Shown here piece by piece: positions 1 to 12,130 of a stretch of 64,000 nt of DNA. The stretch lies in contig NC_087065.1 in the NCBI RefSeq assembly GCF_963678635.1, forward strand, positions 34,719,679 through 34,783,678, read 5' to 3'. The notes under the pieces were generated by a model that worked only from the letters and a program-made list of their open reading frames with translations, searched no databases and was not told the origin of the DNA. The first letter of the stretch is position 1, and each line of letters begins with the position of its first letter. The translations under genes were made by a program, and so were the position numbers. The stretch is from Symsagittifera roscoffensis. Its lineage: Eukaryota > Xenacoelomorpha > Acoela > Convolutidae.

Positions 1-348
1 GCCAGATGGAAATAACTTAATTTTTTTTTCAAATGGTGGAACCACACCCTGAAAATATAAAACGTGCTCAAAATTACTGAAAATTTTTGAACTGAAAAAT
101 TTGCACAGAAAATGTAAGAATTTGGACATTTTTTTTCGAATACTTTTTATTACGCTTGAACGACACAGCCTAACAAAAAGCATTCTCAGTCGCTAATCTA
201 AAATAAACATTGCCATGATAAAATTGATCGTAATAACAAAACAATTCAGGGCACCGATTTGGGAAGGAACGACAAAGGAGTACTCTTCATAAGAACGAGC
301 ATCCAAAAATCGGCGATTAACTTTTATTTCGAAACAGAGTTATCTTAC
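1..348. other. FREM-like intron, left edge
   Basis: AT-rich intron following exon 6. I see no further exon, RNA gene or repeat family in it. Confidence 0.6.
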
Positions 349-497
349 TTGATCAGTGAACATCAACTGCAGGTAGTCAATTTGGGCATCCACTCCTATT
401 TCTCTCTGGTTGTGTTGGTAAATGATGCGTCCTGCGTTCACATCAGCCTGGGAGAATCGATTGTTGATCACCAAGTTACCGTCATTTTTGATCACTC
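349..497 (-). CDS. FREM-like exon 6 (CSPG repeat), last exon in the window
   Basis: The acceptor is GTGTTTCAG|GAGTGATC and the donor is GATCAA|GTAAGAT. It encodes residues 933-981. Its RFSQADVNAGRIIYQHNQ motif is the typical middle of a CSPG repeat. It ends in phase 0, so translation continues in an exon beyond position 1. Confidence 0.85.
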
Positions 498-3400
498 CTG
501 AAACACGGATTTCAAATATGCAATCAGCTGTGTATCGAATGATCGTTTTTTTTTCAACGAATTTTTGACTGAGTTAATGAAATGTGCAAGTATTATCTGA
601 AACAGACCTAGAAGAAATTGTAAGACTCACCTTTTTCCGGGTATCGTACAATGAGGTACATGATTCGCTCCTCGGGAGTATCAACGTCCAGGACTTTCAA
701 GTTGTAGTCCGAAATCACAATGTGACCACCCTCTATAATTCAAATTTCCACGTCAATGAAAAGATACTGTTTTGTCGTTTTACAAAATCTGGAAAACTTA
801 ATTAAATATTTTTTATAGTTGTTCAGTTATAACCGCAGTTTAACTCGTCAAAAGAACAGTGAGTTTTAGTTACAAGAACAGTGAAAAATAGTGCCTGCCT
901 TTGACAATGAGGTCTGTGACTATCTCCAAGTGTTGCACAGGAGCATGGTCGCTGATGTGGAAGATGTTGATGGGCACCCAGTACTTGCGCATGTTGTTTG
1001 CTCCATCTCGCACTTCAAACGAGAACCTGTCGGTGAGACTGGAGGATCCATCGTGGTCATACCTGAACAAAATATACACGTTTTTAAACCAAGGAAGTCT
1101 TTTAGATTTTTTTAAATCAAACAACTAAACATAATTGATGAAATGTGATGTTTTTTTTTTCGTAATGAAAAATGTCACAATATGTTTAAAAAATATGCCC
1201 TTAACTCTTCGCCGCAAGACTTCTGGAGTACAAAAGAGACATTTTTTTGCCCAAGTGAGCCGACTATACAAAGTCAAGCAATTCAAAAAAGCATGACATG
1301 AAATTTTGTTTTTAATTTTTCGTGATTTTTGTCCATCCATGACTAGTAAGTGTTATCTTTCAATGCTTGTCTAACGTTTTATTCATGAATTGTGTACACA
1401 GAATTATTGATTCACGTGAGCTCTTTTAGGGCCAAGCGATAAGCCTATTTCAGTTTCAACTAGGTTGTTTGATTTCTATTTCTATCCAATGACCCTATAT
1501 CGTCTCAAATAGATTAGTTGACTGCTTCAAAATTAATTCATTGCTCAAAGAATACGTTTGAAAACAGTTGCCACACAAGAATTTTGATACGTAACATTGA
1601 TTGTTGTTCTAGCTCAAAACTTGTTCAAAGACAAGCGTTGATTAAAAACAAATCTACGTTTAATGGGTCTCAAACAATCAAACAATACTCAACCTACAGA
1701 AGTTTTATGACGGACGTTTCGGTGGTGCTTGCTCAAATTTGAGCTAACAACAGACCAAATACTTCTTTAGGGCGAAAGAGTAATGCCCGTTTGTTAGCTT
1801 TTCATTACGCACGGAGAGATAGAGTTGACTCTCTTAGTCTTTCCGATTTATATAGGCCAAATATAGCTGATCTTAAATTCGAATTTACGAGGAGGTGGTA
1901 TGATGATCTTCATACAAGTCATAAAACCGTCCGGCGCCTAAAATCATTGATTTTATGAGGAAACCAACAAAAGAGTGCCTCATAAGTGTGCTAATTTTCA
2001 CAGGCGTAGCCCAAATATTTCATAGACTAGTAATTTTTCCTAATATTTAGCCCAATTAAAACAGAAAAGAAGATGAATTAAAATGAATTGGTCGTCCACT
2101 TTAGCGCTAAGTTGATGTTTGAGTCTGATAACTAAAAAATTCAGAATTAGTTTTCTCGACACTGAGGGACCTTTTTTGGAATATCTTCCCCAAATCCAAA
2201 TTAATATTGTAAGAATTGTTAAGAGTTCACACAAAAGCGAAGCTACGCTTCGCAAACACTTGCGAGAAGACGACCAAAAAACAGCTCTATCAAGTTAAAA
2301 AAGAAAAAGTAGAAATAATCCTCGAATTAGCAAAAACTCGGCTACATGTAGCCGATTCTGTTACTTACTGCAATCAATAGATTTTCAGTCTCACTCCCTT
2401 CAGCCACTCAAGCTTAACAACCGACAAACACTAGTCACGAACAAAGCAGCTACATATGCTAACAAATTGCCAATGCGATTCAGCACCAAAAACAAATAGA
2501 CTCATTTTTGGAATTAATAATTTGGAAAATAACAAAATGAAGGCATCCACACTAACTTTGCATGTAACAAATGGCAAAGCATAAAGCCACATTATGCATT
2601 TGAAAAAATTGCGATATTTTTTGAGTTAGAAAATTTCTGAAATCTAGTTTTGATGTTGTTTAAAACAAATAGCTTTTTTTGGTTCATTTGATGAATTAAA
2701 AATGCATCAACTGTATTAATTTATTACTATTCGATTATCAAAGCACATGCTATCAAAAAGCTGTAAAGGAGCCCCACCATTATTATCAATATGTATCAAT
2801 TAGTATCAATATTTGCGACTTAGGCTGGAAAAAAAGTAGGTTCGTACTAATACACTAGCTTCGCAAATGTAATAAAACAAAAACTCTAGGTCATAGTTGC
2901 TTCCCTGTGTTTGAGAAAGGGCGAAACACAAAATGACAAAAATAAATCATAAATCTGTAGGTCCGAAACTTTTTGCAATTTTTAACAAAAACATACAAAC
3001 AAATAAATATTTCGCATAACTGTCTCACGAGCAATTTTAAGTACAAAAGGTTTTTTTTGCGTTTAGTGCCGCAGTATTTGAACCAAGAAAATGTTTTTTC
3101 AGCAAAAATAGTTAGCAAAACTCAAAAAATATATATAAATGGAAAAATGCTTGTCATATAATTTTAATTTATGAAAAAATGATTATTATAAGTAAATTTT
3201 GTAAATTTTTCTGCAGGTATAGAAATGTAAAAAATTGTGTGATAAGCTTTTTTCCAGAAAACTTTTAAATTGCTAAGAGGTTTTCGGTAATTGTTAATGA
3301 AAAAATTGTTTTCGAGAAGCTGCATAGCTCTTTTTGGAGAGAAACCTACAGTAATTGTTCGATCTTAAGCGTGAAATAGCATGTCAATATCATTTCAGTT

Positions 3401-6400
3401 TTGATAATTTTTGACCATTTCTTCCCGATTGAAAAGCAAATCAAAAAAAAATTTAGTTTAGCCTTTTATCCTCATGTTTGTCCTAATAAATAAATCCTTA
3501 TAACAGCTTCGGTAGTTAAAACCCGACAAATGTTTCAACATGATAACGCATTCTACTTAAGCTAAAGGCATAAATTTAAAGCAAGTCTGCATGCCTGATG
3601 TTGGCTGACAATTGGTTTCCCTACACCATTCAATTTCAAATTGATTAAACAAAACTTTTAGATTCCTTAAAAGGGATTTAGCTTTATGCCGAAATTATCG
3701 TCGTTTTGCTATGAAAGTCACGCTTCATAGGCAAAAGGAGATAAACACAGAAGGAATTTTTGATGTTTTTCTAATTACGATACAAATTAATTGAACAAAG
3801 CTTGACTTGTTCGTTTGAATAAAGTAAACTCCTTGAATTTCTACGTTATACACCCGCTCTTGTTATAGATCACACGCTCTATGAGGTCTACTGCTTTTCA
3901 TAAGCTCACAAATAACTATTTATAATCCAGCAAACACAATCCAGGTGAACTTGATTGGGTATCGGGTTAAGAAGTTTGCAAAGAGGACTGACTAGTTATA
4001 AGTTCCGGTTGGAAACCAGCTCTAATCTACTGTGTGGTCTAGAGCTAGTAAAACATCTGAGCCACTCAGGACAATTAGCCGCCCAAGTTAAGAGCTGGCC
4101 GGTTTGTTAACCAGATTATAAACTAATAGGGTTTTAGATTAATCCCTCAAAACCGCCGGTCAACTGGAATGGCACATGTCCAATAACGGTTTTGGCATTA
4201 CGTCATACCTCAGCAAAAAGCCATGAGTCAACATCCCCAACATCTGAGTGTTGATAAATAAAAATAAAAAAAAACTAAGACTTTTAAGTGAGAGCGGACC
4301 GCAACATTATTTCAATACCGTTCGAATATGCGGCACTTTTCTCTATCATTTTTTGAAAAAAAAATAGCAGCAAAAAACATGGAAAAAAGTATTTTAAATT
4401 GAAAATCCAAAGTCCGACGACAAAATGCTTCGCCCTACCGATAGCGATTGGTTTTGGGTGGGAACAAAATTGCGAAAAATTATCCAACCTGAATTTCATC
4501 TTGGACAGGTAGGTGGCGTTGACCCACGTCTCTACATCCGCTGGTCTTCCGTCTACCATCAAGAGTCCATGTTGAGGCAAGTCGCTCATCCGCATCTGGA
4601 CTCTGGCCATGTCGCTGTCCACGTCTGAGATACGGATGTCATTTTGGTCTATGATTCTGAAGGTGGAGTCCTCGACCTCCAGGGTCCGGATGATTGCCGA
4701 GGGAGGTCTGTCGTCGATGGCCACAAGAGAGATGTTGAGAGCGTTTGTTTTGAGTACAGTACGTGACATTTCACCAATGAGTGAGTCATCAACCTGAACA
4801 CTGTAAATTGTAATCGAATAGAAATTACGAGAACAACAAAAAAAAAGTGACGGTCACAAAATCTTCAAAAATATATTGAACTTTTTTCAAGCAGCGATAT
4901 TTTTACAAGCAGCAAAAATTTCATGAAAAGTGGGGCAAATAATTTATATTTGATTGCTGCGTACCGTTTACAAAATGAAAGATTACCTCATAAATCATAT
5001 GCACTTCTCTGTTTTTCATTCCCAAGTCACTCTTAGGAGGAACAAACCACAACCTTCCCTTCTCAACATCCAGCTGTGTGAACGTATCAATGTCTCGGTA
5101 AGTCTTCCCTCTCACAGGCTCTGTATCGCTCAGGACCAACTGTCCTGCATCCTCAGGCTCAAAACTGTCGGCAAAGTGCAAAGCACTCAAGATTCGGAAT
5201 ATTATGTTTTCGGCTTTAGTGTCGGCGTCAGTGTATCCAAGAATATTAGAGGTTATAGCTTTCACTTGTGTTTCCAAAATGGTCACCCGGTGAGTTGCTG
5301 AAGTATCGGGTTGCGGTGGTCGGTCAAGGCTCGGTAAAACAGCGATGTCTAGTGACGACATAGGTGAAACATTTCCCACACAGTCTTCCACGATGAATCC
5401 AAGTGAATCGTCGGCAATTCGGTCATCACCGTGTCGGTAATATATCAACCCTTTCTCCAAATCACTTTGCAAGAACTCTTTAACCTGCTCTTCAGTTATA
5501 TCAAACGGATACTTTTTCACAAGTTTACCATGCTTAGGAAGTGATATCACTTTAAAAAGCAAGATATCATTAGGACATTCAGAATCCTCCGCTATTAGGT
5601 TTTCAGTACTCAACGCGTTAGTCGACCATTGATTAACATTCAGCGAAACAACTCGCAGCATCTTCGGCGCCGAATCATCCACGGTTAGAATTTTGACTCT
5701 GAACATCACTCGGTTGCTATTGGCATTCTCGGAATCTTCAGTCGTATAATCAGTGAGCCACAAGGCTATTTCATCCTCAGTCGAGTCAGATCCATCATGC
5801 ACGTATTTCAGTTTTCCTTCAGCGATGTCTGCAACTGAGAACATCTTGTTGGAGCGTCCGTTGATCAACAATGTTCCATGTCTTGGCGGTTCTCGCACTG
5901 TCACCGTCACATCTTTTATGTTATCACGGTCAACGATTTTTAGACTGTCCTCGGTTATATAAGCTTCCTGTCCTTCGACGACAATCAATTCTTGGTTCAC
6001 AATTGTCCATGGACTCTTTGAAACATGTCTGGTCATCTGAATCTGGACAGACATAGGTTGACTGCTCATGTATTCCGAATCAAATACAGTCACTTCGAAA
6101 AGGTAGTCCTCTCCCTTGTGATCAACTTGGCGGCCTGGTGGGTAATAAATGATTTTGAAATCCTCCAAGTCTTTTTCCAGAAATGAATTGACAGGCACGT
6201 GCTTTTCGTTTTCTCGTTTCATAATTTGTCCATTTCCAGGTTGCAAAGGCTTGCTTATGTTGTATATCAGAAGTTCTTTTTTCGTTTCAGAGTCCTCAGC
6301 TGCAATGTTGTTTATAGTCAGACTTTTAAAAATCATATTGTTCACGCTTACAACTGGGTTGTTTGTGGTCTTAAACTTGGGTGCCGTGTTTTCTGAAGCT

Positions 6401-9400
6401 TCTGCAATCAATATAGGGATGAAAACGTGATCTCTTTGCATTCCCATGCCCGAACTCGAGTCGACCACTTCAATTTTGATAGGAACGTAATCCCATTTAG
6501 GCGATTTTGGTTGATAGTGTTCATAACGCAATCCTGCGCTGAGGAAATCGTTACAGGACTGATGAGTAGTTTCCACGTTTTCCGAAGAGCCAGCAGCGTT
6601 GGTGTAAACCAGTTTTCCATATTTGGGCCAGCTCTCCGAGGGCAAGTTTATCGACACCATACACGAGAGGAATTTTTTACCCATTGTTGAGGGGCTCAGT
6701 TTGAAACTCATAATTTCGGAGTTGAGAGTATTTGAGGTGCCTTTGATTTTATCCACGGTCAGGTTCTGTTTGAAGTTTGCAAACCTGAATGAGCTTTGGG
6801 ATCCAATCACTCGGACTGGAAGGACAACTGTGGATACCTCTGGCTGGTGCATTTTGGCCTCTCGAGGCACCTGGTAGAGTCGGAGTCCCACTTGGTCCAC
6901 TTGGAGGAGGGAGGGGGGAGCTCCATTGTGCGTGTAGACCACAGTCCCTTGTTTGAATTCACAGGGAAACGTCTGAGCAAAATGCAGCAAAGTTAGTAGA
7001 TGTCATCAAAACATTTGTACTCGTGTGCATTTGATGAGATAGTTTCAATCTTAACCTAGTGCTGCCCGCATCCAGTTTCAAGCGTTAATAATCGATTATA
7101 TTACGATTTTAGTACCAGTCTCACTAAAATTGAGAAACAATCGATTTTATTCAATTAATAATCGATTATAATCACTCTTTTTAAAATCAAATTATAATGA
7201 ATTATAATCAATTATAATCGATTATAATCGATTTTTTATTCGTCTATTTTTCGATAAAATTATAATCGATTATAATTGATTATAATCCATTATTTTTATT
7301 CAAATTTTTATTTCAATAGTTTTGCACAAAAATCCATTATAATCGATTATAATTGATTATAATCCCTTTTGTTTGTCCGTTTTTGTCTTCGAAGTTGCAT
7401 CTAAATTGCTTATATTTTATGCTTTTTGTGGACATTGGTTTCTATAAAAAATGAGAAAAATATTTTAAAAGTTTTCCAATTGATTCAAAATTATAAGTTT
7501 TTTTTTTCATTTCTTCCCCATTAGGGTTGTTTTGTGATGCATATTTTAAGCTTTTTTAAACACCAAAACATCAGCAAACTGATTCAGTCTCATGATTGAT
7601 TCGGAAAATTTATTTTTCATATACCGCGAGAACCTTTCCCTTCATATGAAAGGATCTCTATGAAACTTTTGTTTCGTGGTAAAACTTTGTGTTCAGATGA
7701 ACCAAAGTGTTCAAGAGATCTCTCTTTTAGAGATTTTCTTACTGACACAAAATTAATAACCCATAAAATATAATTCGAATATCGCAAAATTTCGGCAAAA
7801 TGAGAGATTATAATCGATTATAATCGATTATAATTGATTTTAAGGGTTTTTAGTAAGAATTGTAATCAATTATAATCGATTATAAGAGATTATAATCGCT
7901 TGGAAAATATCACGATTATAATCAATTATAAATCTCTTAAGGACCTTATTTTGGTAATTATAATCGATTATAATTGTCAAAATATCATCATAATAATCCG
8001 TTATAATCGATTATTTACGCCTAAACTTGGATGCGGGTGCCTCCTTTATTCTTTAAAAAATTCTTGATGAAAAAGAACGGTTCGGACATCTTGGGTTTCA
8101 TTGTATTTTCAGAATTTCAGTACTCAAAATATAAGATTTCTAATGAAAAATTATGCTATCTATTTGAAACTTTGATAAAGAATGCATATTCTATTTGTCT
8201 CAATCTCAATGTCTCAATTTTAGTTTCTGCTTAGGCCCAAATAATCGCAGCCTCTGATATTACTTCCCGTCGTTTTCCCTTCTGATTAACCTTTCATTCC
8301 ATTCAATTGGTTTTAATTTATCAGTAGATTCCATTTCAACGTCCTCTTAGATTTAGCCAAGTAGTCTCCGATATTTTTAGGCCAATTTGTTTTCCTTTTA
8401 TTTTAAAAACAGCTCAAAAATTTCAGTGGTCAGCAAAAAATTGAGTCTTTTGACGCCATTTGTCTGCTTAAGACCATTAAAATATCCTGTTGACCACTAA
8501 AATCTCACAAAAAAACTTGAAGCGTGAATTTAGAAAAAAATGTTAGAAAAAATATAATGCAGTTTTCAATCAATATTTAGATGCTGCTTCAATCAGCTCA
8601 CAAATGCTGTTACCAAAAATAAAAGTTTCGTTTCATGCATTTGACTTTTTGAAAACATTGTTCACGTCAAGTTTTCATCTCGATTGAACTGTGCAGAAGC
8701 ATATTTGCTGTTCGATGGTTGAACATACAGTCTGATCTTTTTGGCGACTTTTTGTGTACAATAAGAAGGGAAAACAATGGAAAAGGTACTAATTGACAGC
8801 GCGTGCGGCTTAATAAGCAGTGGCTATCCACTCTATTACTTATGGGTAAATAAACTTGGGCAAAATAGTACAAATAAGCAATTATTCTGAATGAACTCAC
8901 TAATCTGGTAGTAATAACTACTCTCTAATTACAAGTTATCTTCAATCTACCTGTTCCATGTCATTGCGAACTTGACAGTGGGAATTTGTGCAATTTAATC
9001 AAATGCTCGAGTTTCCGGGGAAAAATAATCAATGGGTTTAATGAATGAGGTATTTTGTTGTTCATCGTATCCATCAATCATAGACAGCTATGACACATGC
9101 GATCATCTTCATCAAAAGGGTGTGGGCGGAACTTATGGAGTAGGCGGGGAGCTCATTTGAAAAATGGAATGTTTTCAAAACTCTTTCGGTATAGAGTTTA
9201 AAAACCATGAGCGTTTAACTGACTATTGAGGGTGGAGTATTCATTGTCAAATGTTCAAAAGCTGACCAAAAATAACACTTTTGGCTTATTACTTTAAATT
9301 TCAGACGTAGCGCGGATGGAAGATTTTTAAATAGTTCTCGAGGCTGAGAAATTGAGCCGGTTGGTAGATCTAAAGGTAGACCCGAAAAATAAAAACGTTC

Positions 9401-10314
9401 AAAACTTCTGAAATTTTCTTTGGAAATTACAGATCTCTCATAATATGTAACCATGTTTTTTTGAATCATTATCATTATCTCTGCGACTGCGACTATCGGT
9501 TTAGTTTTTCGTGATGACACATGTGATCAAAAATTTGACATGATTACTCTTTAAAAAGGCATACTTTTGCTGGCATTTCCAAAATAAGAGACTATATGGG
9601 AAAAGAAAACGTTAAGATGTATCGATGTATGATTGCGAGGCCGAACAGTGCGGGATAAGAGAATGGTATCAAAATCAGGCTCCAAAAGAGCAAATCAGAA
9701 TCAGAACCGATGGTGAGAATGGGCTAAGAAGCAGTGACCTGACAACCAACGGTTTCATCCCATTTCACTTTTCGAAAATTAAAACAAGCTAGTCATGGGT
9801 CTTCTTTGAGTCAAAAATGCCGCCGACTAAATTATTTAAACTTTGAAATTTTAAAACTGACTGAGTCTTTAGTATTATCTTTGAACCTTAGCCCATGATC
9901 AATTTTTTCACAACTTCACAAATAATAGCACAAGGAACCGTCCTCGGTCGGCAAATCGCCCAATCTATGCCTTTTGGAGAATTGTAACGCACTAAATCAC
10001 TAAATCTCGTCCGCCCCCCCCCCCCCACCCCCTCTCCATAGACTTCAAAATACCTTATGCTGATTGGCAACACTTACCGATGGAGTGAGCTGTCCGACCA
10101 TCGAGTAGAGAGGATCATTCTGAATGACCTCTAGGATACAGTAGTCCTGGTCCTTCAGAGGCGACACGGGGATATCCGCGGACGGGAACAACTCCACTAC
10201 TTGCCCGATTTTCACAGAGATCTCGGGCAGAATACGCGTAGATGAACAGGTTACATCAATCAAAATGGACGATAAAATTGTTATCGTGATTAACTTCGAA
10301 ATTAACAAATGCAT
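349..10314 (-). CDS. FREM1/FREM2-like extracellular matrix protein, 5' part of gene (six exons, runs off the left edge)
   Basis: Spliced model: 10314-10078, 6972-4987, 4793-4489, 1062-899, 732-631, 497-349. It gives 981 codons with all phases matching and no stop. FREM/FRAS1 proteins are secreted basement-membrane proteins built from tandem CSPG (NG2-like) repeats that help epithelium adhere to underlying tissue. The start is the ATG at 10314, followed by a hydrophobic signal peptide (residues about 1-25). Residues about 30-110 match the FREM N-terminal region, with Cys59, the NDP motif near 66, LTPS at 76-79, FPC at 81-83 and a YTHNG motif. CSPG-type repeats follow, each with DD.P ends and HGxL and YxHDGS motifs. 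Several N-glycosylation sequons (NLT, NIS, NVS, NAT) fit secretion. FRAS1-type cysteine-rich N-terminal modules are absent, so FREM fits better than FRAS1. Human FREM proteins have roughly 2,200-3,200 residues, so much of the 3' part lies outside the window. Confidence 0.88.
631..732 (-). CDS. FREM-like exon 5 (CSPG repeat start)
   Basis: This exon is 102 bp, with acceptor AATTATAG|AGGGTGG and donor AAAAAG|GTGAGTC. It encodes GGHIVISDYNLKVLDVDTP and ERIMYLIVRYPEK, the opening of a CSPG unit. Phase 1 on both sides agrees with exons 4 and 6. Confidence 0.83.
899..1062 (-). CDS. FREM-like exon 4 (end of a CSPG repeat), apparent GC donor
   Basis: This exon completes codon 843 and encodes residues 844-897 plus one base. 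The acceptor is TTTTGTTCAG|GTATGAC. The sequence YDHDGSSSLTDRFSFEVRDG is a textbook CSPG repeat end. The exon must end in phase 1 to join the next exon. The only site giving that is GTCAAAG|GCAGGC at 898-897, a GC donor, which yields DLIVKEGGHIV across the junction. Confidence 0.8.
1743..1958 (+). other. Orphan coding-like stretch in FREM-like intron 3, no start codon
   Basis: A 71-codon open frame lies between a TGA just upstream and the TGA at 1956-1958. It has no ATG start. Its composition is protein-like (for example HYARRDRVDSLSLSDLY and FTRRWYDDLHTSHKTVRR) and it is on the strand opposite to the FREM-like gene. It may be a fragment of a transposon protein or captured gene, or chance. 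I do not recognise the family. Confidence 0.25.
3930..4276 (+). mobile_element. Probable SINE or LINE 3' tail in FREM-like intron 3
   Basis: This block is less AT-rich than its surroundings and ends at 4250-4276 in a degenerate A-rich tail (GATAAATAAAAATAAAAAA). That layout is typical of non-LTR retroposon 3' ends. No RT or clear tRNA A and B boxes are visible, so the class is uncertain. The remaining intron sequence (1959-3929) shows nothing else I can support. Confidence 0.4.
4489..4793 (-). CDS. FREM-like exon 3 (CSPG repeat)
   Basis: This exon encodes residues 742-842 and two bases of codon 843. The acceptor is GTGTTCAG|GTTGATGAC. It finishes one CSPG unit (VAIDDRPP) and starts the next (DLPQHGLLMVDG, then NATYLSKMKF). 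The donor is the weak AAATTCAG|GTTGGA. It is supported because splicing to 1062 restores the canonical motif MKFRYDHDGS in frame. Confidence 0.85.
4987..6972 (-). CDS. FREM-like exon 2: 1,986-bp exon with the FREM N-terminal region and several CSPG repeats
   Basis: This exon encodes residues 80-741 in one uninterrupted frame of 662 codons. The acceptor is TTTTGCTCAG|ACG and the donor is GAG|GTAATC. It begins TFPCEFKQG, completing the N-terminal region split from exon 1. It then runs through several CSPG-type units, recognisable from motifs such as GKLVYTN, PPRHGTLLINGR, KYVHDGSDS, LPKHGKLV and YYRHGDD. The frame shows no sign of decay. A CDS exon this long is uncommon. Opposite-strand reading frames inside it are shadows. 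Confidence 0.9.
7065..8037. mobile_element. 973-bp inverted-repeat element filled with the palindrome ATTATAATCGATTATAAT, in FREM-like intron 1
   Basis: Both ends carry an imperfect inverted repeat of about 35-45 bp that starts CCCGCATCC at 7065 and ends GGATGCGGG at 8037. Each end continues inward into TAATCGATTATA. The flanking thirds (about 7085-7370 and 7800-8015) are dense with the self-complementary 18-mer and close variants such as AATTGATTATAATC. The centre (7380-7800) is unrelated AT-rich DNA with no ORF. I could not identify a clean target duplication. It looks like a non-autonomous foldback or MITE-like element. Confidence 0.65.
8038..10077. other. Rest of FREM-like intron 1, no gene; short poly-C run
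   Basis: No exon, RT, transposase or RNA gene is visible. A run of about 13 C's at 10014-10026 lies just inside the intron from the exon 1 donor. It is the only strongly GC-rich tract nearby. Confidence 0.55.
10078..10314 (-). CDS. FREM-like exon 1: start codon and signal peptide
   Basis: This exon encodes residues 1-79. The ATG at 10314 opens directly into a hydrophobic leader (MHLLISKLITITILSSIL) ending near VTCSS. An in-frame extension to 10365 starts with TTG and is not supported as a start. The exon ends in phase 0 at a strong donor, TCG|GTAAGTG. The mature part (ISVKIGQVV, then the C59 and NDPLY region) is the start of the conserved FREM N-terminal region. A 5' UTR probably lies to the right of 10314; I could not place a promoter. 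Confidence 0.85.
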
Positions 10315-12130
10315 TTTTGCTTGAACGAAAATATAAAATAAGGTTGAATTTGTGCGACGTTTCAAAATTCTTTGTACTTTAATTATTTCTTTGCTTTGCG
10401 AAACGACTGGACTGATTTATGTGCAGCAGAATAATCTTCATCAAAGCTAGGAAACAGTGAAAGTTTTGCCTTAGAAAGCAAAATAAAATTGGTGAATTTG
10501 GTAAAATTATACTGTTTCGATGATAAATTTTAGTTCGGTTGAGAGTAACTGACTACAATTGAATTATAGATCAAGCAAAGGTAAATTTGGGTAATCTGCA
10601 AACCGATTTTTGGACCACCGACGAAAAGTGAAGATAACAAAGGATCTATTTTTCTTCTAGGGAACCAGCGGTCGGGAAACTTGACTGGACTCCAAGTGTA
10701 CTGGTGGTAAATTAAATTGGATTAATCCCGATTATTTTGATATTTTACGATTATCTAAATCCAAGGGGATTAAGAGCAACTCGGTTTGATGAGTGGCTTT
10801 TAATCATACCAAAAAGGACCAACACGGCTTTAGAGGGAAATGCCTCGGCCAAAATAAAGATACCAAAATGTCCACAAAATATTACAAATAATATGCAATA
10901 AATGGATCAAATAAATCAAATCGCGTTATTTTTATCGGTGAATGACAGTCTAGAAGGTAAATTCGAAATTGAGGAAATTAATTTTAAACCAAATTGGTAT
11001 AATTGTGTAAATGCGGAACGACAGGATATTTTGAGCTTTAAAGAGTAATTCTTGACTATATTTGCCAAAATTCTATAATCGCATACACTTCGCTGCGAAC
11101 TTCTTTGTAGTGGTAAACTTGACTCTGATTGGTCGACTGAATTTTGACTTCAACTTCAGTTGAGAAGAGACTTCATATAAATGAACTTTTTTCTATTTTA
11201 AAATTTTCATTCAAATGAGATTTTTTTCTGAAGGTATATTGGCTGGCAAATTGTTTTACATTCGAGTGTCGTTATTTATCGATTATCTTTTTGACTGCAG
11301 TCGTAAATTTAGAAATTACAGAGCAAGCACTTTTTAGCTAGCGGCTCTGAAAGTGCGAGAACTAATATTTTATCACGCAAAACACCACAGATTTTTTCTC
11401 TTTTCAAAAAATATTTTCAATTAAGCCGAGTTGTTAATTTAAAACACTTGATGAGAGTCAGAAGCTGGCTTATATTTGGTCTATAAATTACGAAACGTGG
11501 AGCTGAAACTATAAACAATAATGTTAAACTAAGTACTCGCCACAGTCAAAAACATAATTGCTGTTTTAAAGCTGAAAACCAAAGTTAGCTTCATTGAAAA
11601 ACTGCCACTGATACGATAAAACATATATACCAATCAATATTATACCATCACAGGTGATCGCCTTAATTGGTTAATTTTGCGCACGGTGAAAAAAGAAAGT
11701 AGCCACGAAAGCTGTAATTAAAGGCAATTAGCCGTGATCGTTTCATTCGCTCAATTAATCAAAGTGCCATTTCCAACTGTGAAATGGTGGGAGCCAATCA
11801 CGTAATCGAGAGATGGTAAAGTCGAACAAAATCAACACGCAATGCGAATCTCGGTTCTACATGACCAAATGAGACGAAAAAATGAGCGTGCACACCGAAT
11901 TATGGAGCACCTAACTCAAACGCAGTCAATGTTTTTCGGATCATTTTTTTTTACTATTGATCCTATCAACGAAAGCGAGAAAGAAATTCATTTTCGGTTG
12001 TTCTGATTTTTTCTTTGGTCTCCGTATTTTCTACGGATACGGTCTAGTTCTATTTACTACTTTTTCCAGTTGTGCAATCCTCTCTCTTGAATTTCGAGCT
12101 TCTAATTGTCCTCTCTCTTTCCTGTTTTTG
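10315..12130. other. Upstream flank of the FREM-like gene, nothing recognised
   Basis: AT-rich DNA that should contain the 5' UTR and promoter of the FREM-like gene. I see no reliable core promoter element, ORF or repeat family. Confidence 0.5.

Noticed and set aside
4954-6996. Plus-strand frames opposite FREM-like exon 2
   Set aside because: They are antisense shadows of a long conserved exon, and their products show no domain.
10315-10365. Upstream N-terminal extension of the FREM-like protein
   Set aside because: The first codon of the extension is TTG, not ATG. The ATG at 10314 opens directly into the signal peptide.
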